A stretch of DNA of 64,000 bases from contig NZ_JAKRNM010000002.1 in the NCBI RefSeq assembly GCF_022346995.1, positions 806,001 through 870,000 on the forward strand. The letters run 5' to 3'. Below, piece by piece: positions 45,968 to 55,193 of the stretch. Under the pieces are notes generated by a model that worked only from the letters and a program-made list of their open reading frames with translations, was not told the origin of the DNA and ran no database searches. The translations under genes were made by a program, and so were the position numbers. This DNA is from Paenibacillus sp. ACRRY (GTDB lineage Bacteria; Bacillota; Bacilli; Paenibacillales; Paenibacillaceae). Numbering within the stretch: position 1 is the stretch's first letter; each line of letters begins with the position of its first letter.

Positions 45968-46357
45968 GTGGAAATTATCCAAGTCGTGGGTCTAGCCCTG
46001 ATTGCAACAGTTCTTATTCTCATCGTTAAGGAACAGAAGCCGATGTTTGCCTTTCTGATTGCAGCTGCGACGGGCATTGTGATTTTCATGCTGCTCATTG
46101 GCAAGATTGGTGCAGTGATTGAGGTGCTGAAGCGGCTGGCCGAAAATTCAGGCATGGAAAACATCTATCTGAAAACGGTGTTGAAAATTATTGGTATAGC
46201 ATACATTGCCGAATTCGGTGCTCAGATTGTAAGAGATGCCGGGCAGGAGAGCATCGCTTCCAAAATTGAACTTGCTGGTAAGGTATTGATCCTCGTACTC
46301 GCTATTCCGATCATCAGCATTATTATTGAAACCGTCATGAAGCTGATGCCGGTCTAG
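45968..46357 (+). CDS. spoIIIAD: Stage III sporulation protein AD
   Basis: The product is a 129-residue integral membrane protein with four hydrophobic segments and the conserved stretch YIAEFGAQIVRDAGQESIAS. The start is GTG 45968, with GATGGTGGTG upstream. SpoIIIAD resembles SpoIIIAC in its C-terminal part and belongs to the same export complex. It is followed 21 bases later by spoIIIAE. Confidence 0.94.
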   Translation: MEIIQVVGLALIATVLILIVKEQKPMFAFLIAAATGIVIFMLLIGKIGAVIEVLKRLAENSGMENIYLKTVLKIIGIAYIAEFGAQIVRDAGQESIASKIELAGKVLILVLAIPIISIIIETVMKLMPV

Positions 46358-46378
46358 AAGGAGGCGTGCATACAGCAA

Positions 46379-47575
46379 ATGAACATGATGCAAGACAAGC
46401 AGCGATGGCGCCTAACGATCGTGCTGGTGCTGTGTTTTCTGTTTGCCATAATGGGACAGGTTGCAGCAGGCACAGGCTCACCTTCGGATGACTGGCTGCA
46501 GCAGCAGGCAGACCAGCTTCCCAAGGATCAGGTGGAGAAATATTGGGATCAGCTCATGCAGCAATATGGAGGCTTTTTTCCGGATGGGAAGACCCCTTCT
46601 TTTATGGATATGCTTGTCCCGGGCAATGAGGGGTTCAGCCTGAAATCAGTGTTTGTGGCCATTGGCAGCTTCATGCTGCATGAGATTTTATATAACGGCA
46701 AACTGCTCGTCACCATCGTGATGCTGAGTGTGCTGAGCATGATTTTAGAAACACTGCAGACCGCATTTGAAAAAAACAACATTAGTAAAATCGCCTACTC
46801 CATCTGTTACATGGTCATCATCGTGATTGCGATTAATAGCTTCAGCGTAGCCATTGGGTATGCCAAGGAAGCCATTGAAGGCATGGTCAACTTTATGATG
46901 GCGATGGTGCCCTTGCTGTTCACGCTCCTGGCTTCCATGGGAAACATCATTACCGTTTCTGTTACGCATCCGCTGATCATTTTTATGATACATCTGGTCA
47001 GTACTCTGATTCACATCGTGGTATTTCCGCTATTATTTTTCTCGGCTGTACTGCACCTTGTCAGTTCGATATCAGATAAGTATAAGCTGACTCAACTGGC
47101 AGATCTGCTGCGCAACATAAGCATCGCATTACTCGGCATACTGCTGACGATGTTTCTCGGGGTTATCTCAGTACAGGGGGCTTCAAGCTCCGTTGCAGAT
47201 GGCGTAAGTCTCAAAGCAGCCAAGTATATCGCAGGCAATTTTGTCCCGATTGTGGGAAGAACATTTGCAGATGCAACAGATACGGTTATCACGGCTTCCA
47301 TGTTGGTCAAAAATGCCATTGGCCTAACGGGTGTTATCATCATCCTGTTTTTATGCGCGTTCCCTGCGCTGAAGATATTGACACTTGCCCTTATCTACAA
47401 CATAACGGGAGCTATCATGCAGCCGCTAGGAGATACGCCGATCGTTGGTTGCTTGCAAGCTATAGGGAAATCGATGATTTATGTATTCGCAGCTCTGGCG
47501 GCCGTGGGACTGATGTTTTTTCTGGCGATTACGATTCTGCTTACTGCGGGCAACCTGACAATCATGATGAGATGA
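46379..47575 (+). CDS. spoIIIAE: Stage III sporulation protein AE
   Basis: The product is a 398-residue polytopic membrane protein and the largest membrane component of the SpoIIIA apparatus. It has a signal-like N-terminus (LTIVLVLCFLFAIMGQ), an extracellular segment (about 30-95) and then about seven transmembrane helices. ATG 46379 is 14 bases from the strong AAGGAGG (46358-46364); ATG 46385 is an alternative. Length and order match the Bacillus operon. Confidence 0.95.
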   Translation: MNMMQDKQRWRLTIVLVLCFLFAIMGQVAAGTGSPSDDWLQQQADQLPKDQVEKYWDQLMQQYGGFFPDGKTPSFMDMLVPGNEGFSLKSVFVAIGSFMLHEILYNGKLLVTIVMLSVLSMILETLQTAFEKNNISKIAYSICYMVIIVIAINSFSVAIGYAKEAIEGMVNFMMAMVPLLFTLLASMGNIITVSVTHPLIIFMIHLVSTLIHIVVFPLLFFSAVLHLVSSISDKYKLTQLADLLRNISIALLGILLTMFLGVISVQGASSSVADGVSLKAAKYIAGNFVPIVGRTFADATDTVITASMLVKNAIGLTGVIIILFLCAFPALKILTLALIYNITGAIMQPLGDTPIVGCLQAIGKSMIYVFAALAAVGLMFFLAITILLTAGNLTIMMR

Positions 47576-47605
47576 GCAGGTGATCTCGGGAAAGGAGCTG
47601 GAAGG

Positions 47606-48472
47606 ATGGGGTGGCTGAGCACTTGGCTCCGGGAATTGATCATGATCGTACTGCTGGCAACATTCGTGGATATGCTGTTACCCAACCGCTCGATGGAGCG
47701 TTACGTCAAGCTTGTGCTGAGCCTCCTTATCCTTCTTACGCTCCTGTCACCCATAACCAAGCTGCTGCGGAGTGATCCGGTTGGTGAATTGAAGCGGGCC
47801 ATGACAGCCATGGAATCGCCATCGGATGGGAATGTCACATTGGAACAGATCCTGGCTCAAGGCAGACAGCTGCAATCGAATGAGCAGGAACAATCCTTGC
47901 AGTGGACGGCACGGGAACTTGCGAATGTGATGAAAGGGCAGATCGAGGAAGCGACGGGAGAGCGGGTTCAATCCGTTGAAGTCCAGTTGATCATGTCCAA
48001 TCTTCAACCTGGCACAAATGCTTCTTCCGCGGGGGATCTGCCCGTGATTGAAAATGTGGTGGTGCAAATGTCACCTTCTGGTAGCGGGAAGCGAAATGAT
48101 GCTGAACAGCAAGGTGGAGCGGTAAACTCCAGCCCGGTATTTGGATCTGAACAAGCTAGGGATTCTTCTGAAGCTGCTCCGTCTCCGAAGCCAATCGAGA
48201 TTGGCCAGGTGCAGGTGCCTGAAGTACAGATTGAGGTGGGAAAAGATCATGTTAATCAACGTACAGCCAACGAAGGTTCTCCGGGTCAAGATGAAGCGAA
48301 TGGGACCGAATCCGAACCTGTGAACGGAGCTTCTGGAGGCAGTGATCAAGAAGAGCAAGGGATGTCCCGCTCCGAGCGAGCTGTTCAAATTATTACACTG
48401 CTCACCGAAAAGTGGGATATTGATGCCACCAACGTACAGGTGAAGGAACAGAAAAGCGCTCAGGCGTTGTAG
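47606..48472 (+). CDS. spoIIIAF: Stage III sporulation protein AF, with long polar insert
   Basis: The product is a 288-residue protein, longer than the roughly 206 residues of Bacillus SpoIIIAF. Two N-terminal transmembrane helices (about 8-55) lead to an extracellular domain beginning near residue 60. A Gln/Ser/Glu/Pro-rich segment (about 160-255) precedes a conserved C-terminal motif (IITLLTEKWDIDATNVQV). The start is ATG 47606, with AAAGGAG upstream. The insert accounts for the extra length and looks unstructured. Confidence 0.92.
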   Translation: MGWLSTWLRELIMIVLLATFVDMLLPNRSMERYVKLVLSLLILLTLLSPITKLLRSDPVGELKRAMTAMESPSDGNVTLEQILAQGRQLQSNEQEQSLQWTARELANVMKGQIEEATGERVQSVEVQLIMSNLQPGTNASSAGDLPVIENVVVQMSPSGSGKRNDAEQQGGAVNSSPVFGSEQARDSSEAAPSPKPIEIGQVQVPEVQIEVGKDHVNQRTANEGSPGQDEANGTESEPVNGASGGSDQEEQGMSRSERAVQIITLLTEKWDIDATNVQVKEQKSAQAL

Positions 48473-48489
48473 AAAAAGGAGGGTATCCG

Positions 48490-49128
48490 ATGAAGCAATG
48501 GCTTAAAAAGATTGAAGGCCTGCTGGGTGGAGGGGAAGGCGGAGCAAGACGAAGCCAGACGTTCCGCTGGCTGATCATTCTGGGCCTGATCGGAGTAGGA
48601 ATTATGCTGTTTAACTCCTTCGTCAATGTGAAAAAGATTGATTCCGAAAACATCGGAAGAGAACCCCCGGATCCGGTAGCATCGATGGCTTCTTTACCAA
48701 CTGATTCGGCAGATCAAAATCCGTTTCAGGCCATAGAATTCGCATTTGAAGACAAGATCAAGGGTGTACTTGAAAACATCGTTGGTGTAGGAACTGTGGA
48801 TGTCATGGTCACGGTCGACTCAACCGAGGAATTGGTCGTACAACGCAACGTAAAAGATTCGCAGCAGCTAACCGAGGAGACGGATGCAAACGGAGGCAAG
48901 AGACACATGACCCAATATACCCGCGATGGCGAGATCATTACTTATGAAATTTCAGGGGATCAGACACCGATTGTTACGAAAAAGCTCAAACCACAGATCA
49001 GGGGGGTGCTCGTCGTTGCCAAAGGTGCCGAGAACAAGGTTGTGAAGGATTTGATAACCGATGCCGTGGAAAAAGGACTGAATGTCGCTGCGTACCGTAT
49101 ATCGGTCGTGCCCCGTAAGCAGGACTAG
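48490..49128 (+). CDS. spoIIIAG: Stage III sporulation protein AG
   Basis: The product is a 212-residue protein with one transmembrane helix (about 30-45). An extracellular RBM-type ring-building domain contains YTRDGEIITYEI and the late RGVLVVAKGAENKVVKDLI. In Bacillus this protein forms a large ring between mother cell and forespore. The start is ATG 48490, with AAAGGAGGG upstream. It lies between AF and AH. Confidence 0.95.
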   Translation: MKQWLKKIEGLLGGGEGGARRSQTFRWLIILGLIGVGIMLFNSFVNVKKIDSENIGREPPDPVASMASLPTDSADQNPFQAIEFAFEDKIKGVLENIVGVGTVDVMVTVDSTEELVVQRNVKDSQQLTEETDANGGKRHMTQYTRDGEIITYEISGDQTPIVTKKLKPQIRGVLVVAKGAENKVVKDLITDAVEKGLNVAAYRISVVPRKQD

Positions 49129-49195
49129 TCAAGTGTAATTCAATTGAATGCCCCAGTTATTATGCGAATCAAGCTAATTTGAGGAGGAAGTTCTA

Positions 49196-50026
49196 ATGAA
49201 TAACAAACGCCAAACGGTATGGCTCGTTTCTATGCTGAGTCTGATGGTCATTTTGTCCGCCTATTATCTGTTCACAGAAGATTCTGGTCCAGTTAATGCC
49301 CCAGTGGCGGAGAGCCAGCAAGTGGATGGTATCAATCAGGGGGAAGTCAAAGAGACAGCCGGTATCCTTGATCCTACAGAAGGTTTGGTTATCAACGAAG
49401 TTGTGAACGAAGGCGAAGTAACAGGTTCTGATCCTGCAGGTCAGCCCGCTTCCGAGGGAACGGAAAATCCTGCGGCGGCTGAAGGACAGCAGGCTGCTGA
49501 AACGGAACAAGCTCCAGCAACAGAGCCAGGTGAGAACAAGGATGCAACGAATGAAGAAACAGATAAAGGAACGGCCACAACACCTGATGCCAGTAGTCAA
49601 ACAGAGGGAGATGCAACCAAAACGGATGAGGAAGTACTGAAGGAGATGGAGGAACAAAATACGGCAGCATCCGCAAGCAGCCAGTTCCAAAATTATCAAT
49701 GGCAGCGCGAAGAGAGCAACAATCGCAAGTATGAGGAACTGATGACCATTGCCGGCGATCTCAGTAAAACGCCAGAGGAAAATGCTAAAGCGACTGAAGA
49801 GCTCCGTACACTGGAGGAAAAAGAAGCCAAAATTAACGGCATTGAAGAAACGCTGTCCCAACAGTTCGCCAATGCGATCGTACAAGAAGATGCTGACAAG
49901 TATAAAGTAGTGGTGCTTAGTGATAAACTGGATGTTAAGCAGGCTGTTTCTATCGTGGACTTGGTGATGAAAGAGCTCGCCGTTACGCAAAACAGAATTA
50001 GCGTGCAATACGTGACAGAACAGTAA
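49196..50026 (+). CDS. spoIIIAH: Stage III sporulation protein AH, with long acidic linker
   Basis: The product is a 276-residue mother-cell membrane protein that in Bacillus binds forespore SpoIIQ through its extracellular ring domain. A transmembrane helix lies at about 7-24. A long acidic, Ala/Glu/Thr-rich linker (about 30-160) follows, then the YscJ/FliF-like domain with FQNYQWQREESNNRKYEELM and VVVLSDKLDVKQAVSIVDLV. Bacillus SpoIIIAH is about 218 residues, so the linker is expanded. The start is ATG 49196, with GAGGAGGAAG upstream. Last gene of the operon. Confidence 0.93.
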   Translation: MNNKRQTVWLVSMLSLMVILSAYYLFTEDSGPVNAPVAESQQVDGINQGEVKETAGILDPTEGLVINEVVNEGEVTGSDPAGQPASEGTENPAAAEGQQAAETEQAPATEPGENKDATNEETDKGTATTPDASSQTEGDATKTDEEVLKEMEEQNTAASASSQFQNYQWQREESNNRKYEELMTIAGDLSKTPEENAKATEELRTLEEKEAKINGIEETLSQQFANAIVQEDADKYKVVVLSDKLDVKQAVSIVDLVMKELAVTQNRISVQYVTEQ

Positions 50027-50045
50027 TCTGATCCATGGAGAAGTG

Positions 50046-50085
50046 CCCCGGGAGCTTGTTAAAGTCTCGGGCTCTTTCCATTTTT
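50046..50085 (+). terminator. Possible terminator after spoIIIAH
   Basis: CCCGGG pairs with CTCGGG, and GGGAGC can pair with GCTCTT in an alternative fold; TTTCCATTTTT follows. A weak but likely terminator before accB. Confidence 0.5.
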
Positions 50086-50158
50086 AACGATTATGATATA
50101 ATACATAAAGCCATATGACCGTCCTAGTGAGACTGGCATGATGCCGAAGGAGTGAATA

Positions 50159-50632
50159 ATGGAAATGTTTAAATTGAGTGAGATCAAAGAACTGATCAAA
50201 CTGGTGGATGAAAGTTCCGTTCAGGAGTTGGAAATTGAAAATGAAGGATCACGTCTGTCGATCCGCAAACCAGGTAAAACCGAAATCGTTCAGGCAGCTG
50301 CGGTTCAACCGCAAGTCATTGCTGCTCCGCAGGTACAACAACCTGCTGCAGTCGTAACAGAAGCTGCTCCGCAAGTGGATACTACAAGCCATTTACATAA
50401 AATTGTATCTCCGATGGTGGGTACTTTTTACAGAGCTTCCTCACCGGAAGCGGGTCCTTTTGTAAGCGTTGGTGATAAGGTTGTTGATAAAACAACGGTA
50501 TGTATCATTGAAGCGATGAAGCTGATGAACGAGCTTGATGCCGACATCAAGGGAGAAATCGTTGAAGTGCTGGTTGAGAACGGACAGCTGGTCGAGTATG
50601 GACAGCCCCTGTTCCTGGTTAAACCGGAATAA
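50159..50632 (+). CDS. accB: Biotin carboxyl carrier protein of acetyl-CoA carboxylase
   Basis: The product is a 157-residue carrier subunit for fatty-acid synthesis. An N-terminal helical segment and an Ala/Pro/Gln-rich linker (about 45-80) lead to a C-terminal biotinyl domain with the attachment Lys in [12 protein letters not shown]. The start is ATG 50159, with AAGGAG (50147-50152) six bases upstream. It is followed by accC after 56 bases, as in Bacillus. A TATAAT at 50097-50102 may be its -10. Confidence 0.96.
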   Translation: MEMFKLSEIKELIKLVDESSVQELEIENEGSRLSIRKPGKTEIVQAAAVQPQVIAAPQVQQPAAVVTEAAPQVDTTSHLHKIVSPMVGTFYRASSPEAGPFVSVGDKVVDKTTVCIIEAMKLMNELDADIKGEIVEVLVENGQLVEYGQPLFLVKPE

Positions 50633-50688
50633 CGGTAAATCGCCGGAGAGCGGCAACCGCATGAGCTTCGAAGGAGGACAATAACGAA

Positions 50689-52032
50689 ATGAAATTTCAA
50701 AAAATACTGATTGCAAACCGTGGCGAGATCGCGGTACGCATTATTCGTGCCTGTCGTGAGCTCGGTATTTCGACAGTGGCGGTTTATTCGGAAGCGGACA
50801 AGGACTCGCTGCATGTACGTCTTGCAGACGAAGCCTATTGTATTGGACCTACGTTGTCCAAAGACAGCTATCTGAATTTCACCAACCTGATGAGTGTGGC
50901 GACATTGACGGAATGTGACGCAATACACCCTGGTTATGGATTCCTTGCGGAGAATGCCGATTTTGCGGAAATTTGTGATTCCTGCAACATCACCTTTATC
51001 GGTCCTTCCCCTGAAGCGATAACCAAGATGGGGGACAAAGCTGTCGCCAAGCAAACGATGAAAGACGCGGGCGTTCCTGTTATTCCGGGATCCGATGGTC
51101 TCGTCGAGAGCATGGAAGAAGCGATTATGCTTGGCCGGGATATCGGCTACCCTGTCATTATCAAAGCTACTGCAGGTGGCGGAGGTAAGGGTATTCGTAT
51201 CGCCGAAGATGAAGAAGCCCTTATCAAACAGATTACGGCTGCTCAGCAGGAAGCGCAAAAAGCTTTTGGCAACGGCGGGGTCTATCTGGAGAAATTCCTG
51301 ACAGGCATGAAACACGTCGAGATTCAGATCATTGCCGACAAGCATGGGAATGCAGTACACCTTGGTGAACGTGATTGTTCTGTTCAACGCCGTCGTCAGA
51401 AACTGGTGGAAGAAGCACCTTGCCCAGTACTGAATGAGGAAGTCCGTACGCTGATGGGCGATGCTGCAGTCCGTGCAGCACTGGCTGTGAATTACTCCGG
51501 AGCAGGGACACTTGAGTTTTTGCTCAGCCCTAACGGTGAATTCTATTTCATGGAAATGAATACGCGTATTCAAGTGGAACATCCTGTTACCGAAATGGTG
51601 ACTGGCGTGGATCTGATTCGTGAAATGATTTCGGTTGCTGAGGGCAACCCGCTGTCATTCCGTCAGGAAGACGTTGTTATCAACGGATGGTCAATCGAAT
51701 GCCGTATCAATGCTGAAGATCCGGATCGCAATTTTATGCCTTCACCAGGTAAAATTGGTTTTTATCTTGCACCAGGTGGTCCAGGTGTCCGCGTTGATAG
51801 CGCAGCTTATCCAGGCTACACGATCTCTCCGTTTTACGACTCCATGATCGCTAAATTGATTGTATGGGGTGCGAACAGGGAAGAGGCGATTGCCAAGATG
51901 AAGCGTGCGCTCGCTGAGTTTGCCATTGAGGGTATTTCAACGACGATTCCTTTCCATCAGAAATTGCTGGAACATCCAACGTTTATCCGGGGCGATTTTG
52001 ATATTAAATTCCTCGAGGAAAACGAGATTTAA
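50689..52032 (+). CDS. accC: Acetyl-CoA carboxylase biotin carboxylase subunit
   Basis: The product is a 447-residue ATP-grasp enzyme that carboxylates the biotin on AccB. The N-terminus [20 protein letters not shown], the ATP-binding loop [14 protein letters not shown] and the catalytic region [18 protein letters not shown] are canonical. The start is ATG 50689, with AAGGAGGA (50671-50678) upstream. An inverted repeat TTGGGCT/AGCCCAA at 52041-52069 after its stop lacks a T-run. Confidence 0.97.
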   Translation: MKFQKILIANRGEIAVRIIRACRELGISTVAVYSEADKDSLHVRLADEAYCIGPTLSKDSYLNFTNLMSVATLTECDAIHPGYGFLAENADFAEICDSCNITFIGPSPEAITKMGDKAVAKQTMKDAGVPVIPGSDGLVESMEEAIMLGRDIGYPVIIKATAGGGGKGIRIAEDEEALIKQITAAQQEAQKAFGNGGVYLEKFLTGMKHVEIQIIADKHGNAVHLGERDCSVQRRRQKLVEEAPCPVLNEEVRTLMGDAAVRAALAVNYSGAGTLEFLLSPNGEFYFMEMNTRIQVEHPVTEMVTGVDLIREMISVAEGNPLSFRQEDVVINGWSIECRINAEDPDRNFMPSPGKIGFYLAPGGPGVRVDSAAYPGYTISPFYDSMIAKLIVWGANREEAIAKMKRALAEFAIEGISTTIPFHQKLLEHPTFIRGDFDIKFLEENEI

Positions 52033-52050
52033 CAGGCATATTGGGCTTGT

Positions 52051-52079
52051 TTGTCATAATCTAGCCCAAATGATATAGT
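52051..52079 (+). promoter_or_regulatory. Candidate promoter for the Asp23-family operon
   Basis: TTGTCA (52051-52056), 17 bases, TATAGT (52074-52079). It would start transcription near 52086, creating a 175-base leader. Confidence 0.55.
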
Positions 52080-52085
52080 ATGTAA

Positions 52086-52260
52086 TAATAAGAGCGCATG
52101 TCTCCTGCAAGGGATAAGCCCACAGTGTTTGTGGTGAAGTTTGTTTGCAGGAGTTCCGGAATAGCCCGGACCGGCAGGGTGTCCAAAGCCATCAAGCCTG
52201 TAGGACAGCGCCCTGACGGATGGCCGCAAACTTATTACGCGAAAGGTGTGTTGAACAGTT
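52086..52260 (+). ncRNA. Structured 5' leader upstream of the Asp23-family gene (candidate)
   Basis: A perfect 9-base-pair stem CTCCTGCAA (52102-52110) / TTGCAGGAG (52145-52153) encloses a hairpin CCACA/TGTGG (52120-52134). Further on, CAGGG-TGTCC (from 52175) pairs with GGACA-x-CCCTG (to 52215) around a bulge. This resembles no riboswitch class I know. The pairing is seen; function as a regulatory leader or small RNA is inferred. Confidence 0.45.
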
Positions 52261-52671
52261 ATGAGTACACTGCCGACAGAATTTGAACGAACGGATATCG
52301 GTGAAATCCAGATCGCACCTGAAGTTATTGAAGTGATCGCTGGGCTTGCTACGGTAGAAGTTAAAGGAGTAGCTGGCATGAGCGGCGGTTTCGCTGGTGG
52401 ATTTGCTGAATTGCTTGGTCGCAAAAACCTCTCCAAAGGCGTTAAAGTGGAAGTGGGCCAACGCGAGGCTGCAGTGGATGTATCGGTTATCATCGAGTAT
52501 GGTTATCGTCTTCCCCAAGTAGCTACTGAAATTCAACAAAATGTTAAACGCTCCATTGAGAATATGACTGGATTGAATGTGAACGAAGTGAATGTGCATA
52601 TTCATGACGTTCAGTTCAAAAGCACTGAAAAGGTTGAAGAGATTGACCTGAACAGTCAGCGTGTAAAATAA
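52261..52671 (+). CDS. yqhY: Asp23/Gls24 family envelope stress response protein (YqhY)
   Basis: The product is a 136-residue cytosolic protein of the Asp23 family, peripheral to the membrane. Visible features are IAPEVIEVIAGLATVEVKGV, GMSGGFAGGFAE and the late VNEVNVHIHDVQF. The start is ATG 52261, 12 bases after AAAGG, so its ribosome-binding site is unremarkable. In Bacillus yqhY follows accC and is linked to control of acetyl-CoA carboxylase activity. Here it is followed by AmaP and DUF2273, its usual membrane partners in other Firmicutes. Confidence 0.94.
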   Translation: MSTLPTEFERTDIGEIQIAPEVIEVIAGLATVEVKGVAGMSGGFAGGFAELLGRKNLSKGVKVEVGQREAAVDVSVIIEYGYRLPQVATEIQQNVKRSIENMTGLNVNEVNVHIHDVQFKSTEKVEEIDLNSQRVK

Positions 52672-52684
52672 AAGAAGACAGATT

Positions 52685-52707
52685 CCCCCGGCATGACTGC
52701 CGGGGGT
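52685..52707 (+). terminator. GC-rich hairpin after yqhY
   Basis: CCCCCGGCA and TGCCGGGGG form a strong stem, but only short T residues follow, so it may only attenuate transcription before amaP. Confidence 0.5.
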
Positions 52708-52825
52708 TATCCCGTCTTGGACATGTCTTCATCTTTCATTGGGACATATGGATGAAAGTGTTGACCTTATTATGCATATGTACAGGTTACAGCAACGTTA
52801 GTGAGCAAGGGAGGCTGTGCAGTTC

Positions 52826-53365
52826 GTGGCGAAAATACTGGATCGGCTTCTGTTGTTTATATACAGCATAAGCGTTGGAGCAATATCGGCAGTTGTCATT
52901 CTACTGATTAGTGGAGTACTGCCATACGAATTGAATTACCAGCAGGAACAGAACGTCATTGTTGCAGCCGTTGTTGCAGCTGCGATCTTGTTTATCCTGA
53001 GTTTGCGCTTTTTTTACATCTCGGTACGGCGTGGGCGGGCTTCGTTGCCATCTGTAGATCAGCGTACGGAATACGGTGATGTGCAGATCTCAATGGAGAC
53101 CATTGAAAATCTCTGCCTGAAAGCGACTTCCCGCTTCCGGGGTGTACGCGATGTCAAGGCACGTATTCGTGTGGTTGAGTCGGGATTGGAGATCATGATC
53201 CGTGCAGTGGTAGATGGCGAAACGCCAATTCCAACGCTGACTTCGGATTTGCAAAAGGCCATACATGATCATGTACACGAGATTACGGGTATCCCTGTTT
53301 CGAATGTTACCGTGTATGTTGCCAATGTTACCCAGTCGCCTAACTACAAGAGTCGAGTGGAATGA
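52826..53365 (+). CDS. amaP: Alkaline shock response membrane anchor protein AmaP
   Basis: The product is a 179-residue membrane protein with two N-terminal transmembrane helices (about 5-30 and 45-70). A cytosolic Asp23-like domain contains ISMETIENLCLKATSRF and IHDHVHEITGIPVSNVTVYV. In Staphylococcus AmaP anchors Asp23 to the membrane. GTG 52826 (MAKILDRLLLF) is preferred; GTG 52817 is only two bases from the AAGGGAGG site. Confidence 0.9.
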   Translation: MAKILDRLLLFIYSISVGAISAVVILLISGVLPYELNYQQEQNVIVAAVVAAAILFILSLRFFYISVRRGRASLPSVDQRTEYGDVQISMETIENLCLKATSRFRGVRDVKARIRVVESGLEIMIRAVVDGETPIPTLTSDLQKAIHDHVHEITGIPVSNVTVYVANVTQSPNYKSRVE

Positions 53366-53379
53366 GGTGAGTTTCACTG

Positions 53380-53613
53380 ATGCTGTGGAGAGAGATTTGG
53401 GATAGTCACAGAGGCCGGATAACCGGAATTGTGGGCGGCATCTTTTTTGGATTTCTTTATTTGTTTACCGGGTTTTGGGATATGTTGTTCTTTGCACTTT
53501 TGGTGTTCATCGGTTATACATTAGGCAGACGAAGCGATTCTAAGCTGGGCTTGTTCATTCCTTGGAGGGAATGGGGACAATGGCTTGGAGAGCGTTGGCG
53601 TCCGTTTAAGTGA
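53380..53613 (+). CDS. DUF2273 small membrane protein
   Basis: The product is a 77-residue protein with a hydrophobic N-terminal half (GRITGIVGGIFFGFLYLFTG, then a second helix) and a positively charged, Trp-rich tail. This is the DUF2273 pattern. The start is ATG 53380, with GAGGTGAG upstream. It completes the Asp23-AmaP-DUF2273 group seen across Firmicutes. Exact role unknown. Confidence 0.88.
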   Translation: MLWREIWDSHRGRITGIVGGIFFGFLYLFTGFWDMLFFALLVFIGYTLGRRSDSKLGLFIPWREWGQWLGERWRPFK

Positions 53614-53831
53614 GCCACCTGAACCCTGCAATATGTTTCTTCCGAAAAGAGCTTAGTTTAATATGCCCGTTTTTTGGAGGAAACGTACTGCAGGTTTTTT
53701 TGTGAAAAGGGATAACAATAACCATATCGTAAAGGCCACTTCAACTCGCATCACAAACATGATGTGTGGATGGTTCTTTTATTTTAAAATAAGCATGATG
53801 ACGCTCTGATGAGCGCTGCAGGAGGCAGGAC

Positions 53832-54284
53832 ATGAAAAGACGTTTGGCAAGGGAAATTGCAGTACAAAGTCTGTATCAGATGGAAATGAATGAAGTGGGC
53901 GCAGCTGAAGCTGTAAATATGTTGATTAACGAAGCTGCAGAGGAAAATGAAACAGAAGTCGTTATTCATGATGCAGATGTAATGCGCAGTTATGTAACTG
54001 AGATTGTTCAAGGAGCATGGAATCACAAGGAAGCCATCGATGGACTGCTGGTGGATTATCTCAAGGGCTGGCAAATTAGCCGTCTGTCTCGGGTAGACCG
54101 TCAGATCTTGCGGCTGGCTGCTTATGAAATGGTATTTCGGGATGATGTTCCAGCCAAAGTATCGGTCAACGAAGCGATTGAACTGTCCAAGCATTTTGGC
54201 ACAGAAGAATCCGGGAAGTTCGTTAACGGTGTACTTGGACGCATGATCCAGGAAGTTGACACGATCAAAGCGAAAATGTCCTAA
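53832..54284 (+). CDS. nusB: Transcription antitermination factor NusB
   Basis: The product is a 150-residue all-alpha RNA-binding protein acting with NusE in rRNA antitermination. The N-terminus RRLAREIAVQSLYQMEMNE, the RLSRVDRQILRLAAYEM segment and the C-terminal KFVNGVLGRM are the family blocks. The start is ATG 53832, with AGGAGGCAGGAC upstream. It is followed by folD after 43 bases without a terminator, as in Bacillus. Confidence 0.96.
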   Translation: MKRRLAREIAVQSLYQMEMNEVGAAEAVNMLINEAAEENETEVVIHDADVMRSYVTEIVQGAWNHKEAIDGLLVDYLKGWQISRLSRVDRQILRLAAYEMVFRDDVPAKVSVNEAIELSKHFGTEESGKFVNGVLGRMIQEVDTIKAKMS

Positions 54285-54327
54285 ATAGCGGTTACTTATT
54301 AAATGTTCACATAAGGGAGAGAGTACA

Positions 54328-55185
54328 ATGACAGCATCTATTATTAACGGTAAAGAAGTGTCCCAGGAGATCCGCGCAGGCATAACTGAAGAAGTAAAGC
54401 AGCTTAGCGAACAGGGGGTTGTGCCTGGTCTGGCTGTTGTGCTCGTCGGGGAAGATCCGGCATCCCAAGTATATGTGCGAAATAAGGAAAAAGCTTGTCA
54501 CGACCTCGGTTTTTATTCCGAAGTACATCGTCTGGATGCAGGTACGTCCCAAGAGGACTTGCTGGCTCTGGTGGACAAGCTGAACAATCAGAGCTCGATC
54601 AACGGAATTCTCGTTCAGCTCCCATTACCGAAGCATATTGAGGAGAAGGCTGTTATTGATGCAATAGCGGTCGAGAAAGATGTGGATGGTTTCCATCCGG
54701 TCAATGTGGGTAACCTGGTGATCGGCGATGGCAGTTTGCTGCCATGTACACCTGCTGGAGTGATTGAACTGATCAAGCGGACGGGCTTGGAAATGTCGGG
54801 TAAGCATGCTGTTGTTATCGGACGCAGCAATATTGTGGGCAAACCGGTATCCTTGCTGCTTCAACGTGAGAATGCAACCGTAACAATGTGTCATTCACGT
54901 ACGGCAAACATGAAAGAAATTACACGTCAAGCAGACATATTGGTTGTAGCAATTGGTCGTGCAAACTTCGTGGATGCCGATTATGTGAAACCGGGTGCTG
55001 TAGTCATCGATGTGGGCATGAACCGTTTGGACAATGGTAAATTGGCTGGTGACGTGGATTTTGAAAGTGTGAAGGAAGTTTCCGGTCCTATTACCCCAGT
55101 TCCGGGTGGCGTTGGACCAATGACAATCACCATGCTGATGCAAAATACACTGATCGCTGCTAAACGCGCTCACGGATTGGCTTAG
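54328..55185 (+). CDS. folD: Bifunctional methylenetetrahydrofolate dehydrogenase/cyclohydrolase
   Basis: The product is a 285-residue folate enzyme interconverting methylene-, methenyl- and formyl-tetrahydrofolate with NADP. The catalytic region [14 protein letters not shown], the [11 protein letters not shown] motif, the NADP-binding [17 protein letters not shown] and the C-terminal [18 protein letters not shown] are all present. The start is ATG 54328, with AAGGGAGAGAG upstream. It ends eight bases before the xseA GTG. Confidence 0.97.
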   Translation: MTASIINGKEVSQEIRAGITEEVKQLSEQGVVPGLAVVLVGEDPASQVYVRNKEKACHDLGFYSEVHRLDAGTSQEDLLALVDKLNNQSSINGILVQLPLPKHIEEKAVIDAIAVEKDVDGFHPVNVGNLVIGDGSLLPCTPAGVIELIKRTGLEMSGKHAVVIGRSNIVGKPVSLLLQRENATVTMCHSRTANMKEITRQADILVVAIGRANFVDADYVKPGAVVIDVGMNRLDNGKLAGDVDFESVKEVSGPITPVPGGVGPMTITMLMQNTLIAAKRAHGLA

Positions 55186-55193
55186 GTACAACT

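Noticed and set aside
50428..51582. 384-residue minus-strand frame within accB-accC
   Set aside because: Shadow of conserved genes with no start signal or domain.
52098..52286. 62-codon frame between accC and yqhY
   Set aside because: Weak ribosome-binding site, overlaps the yqhY start, and the same bases form paired stems; no recognisable protein.
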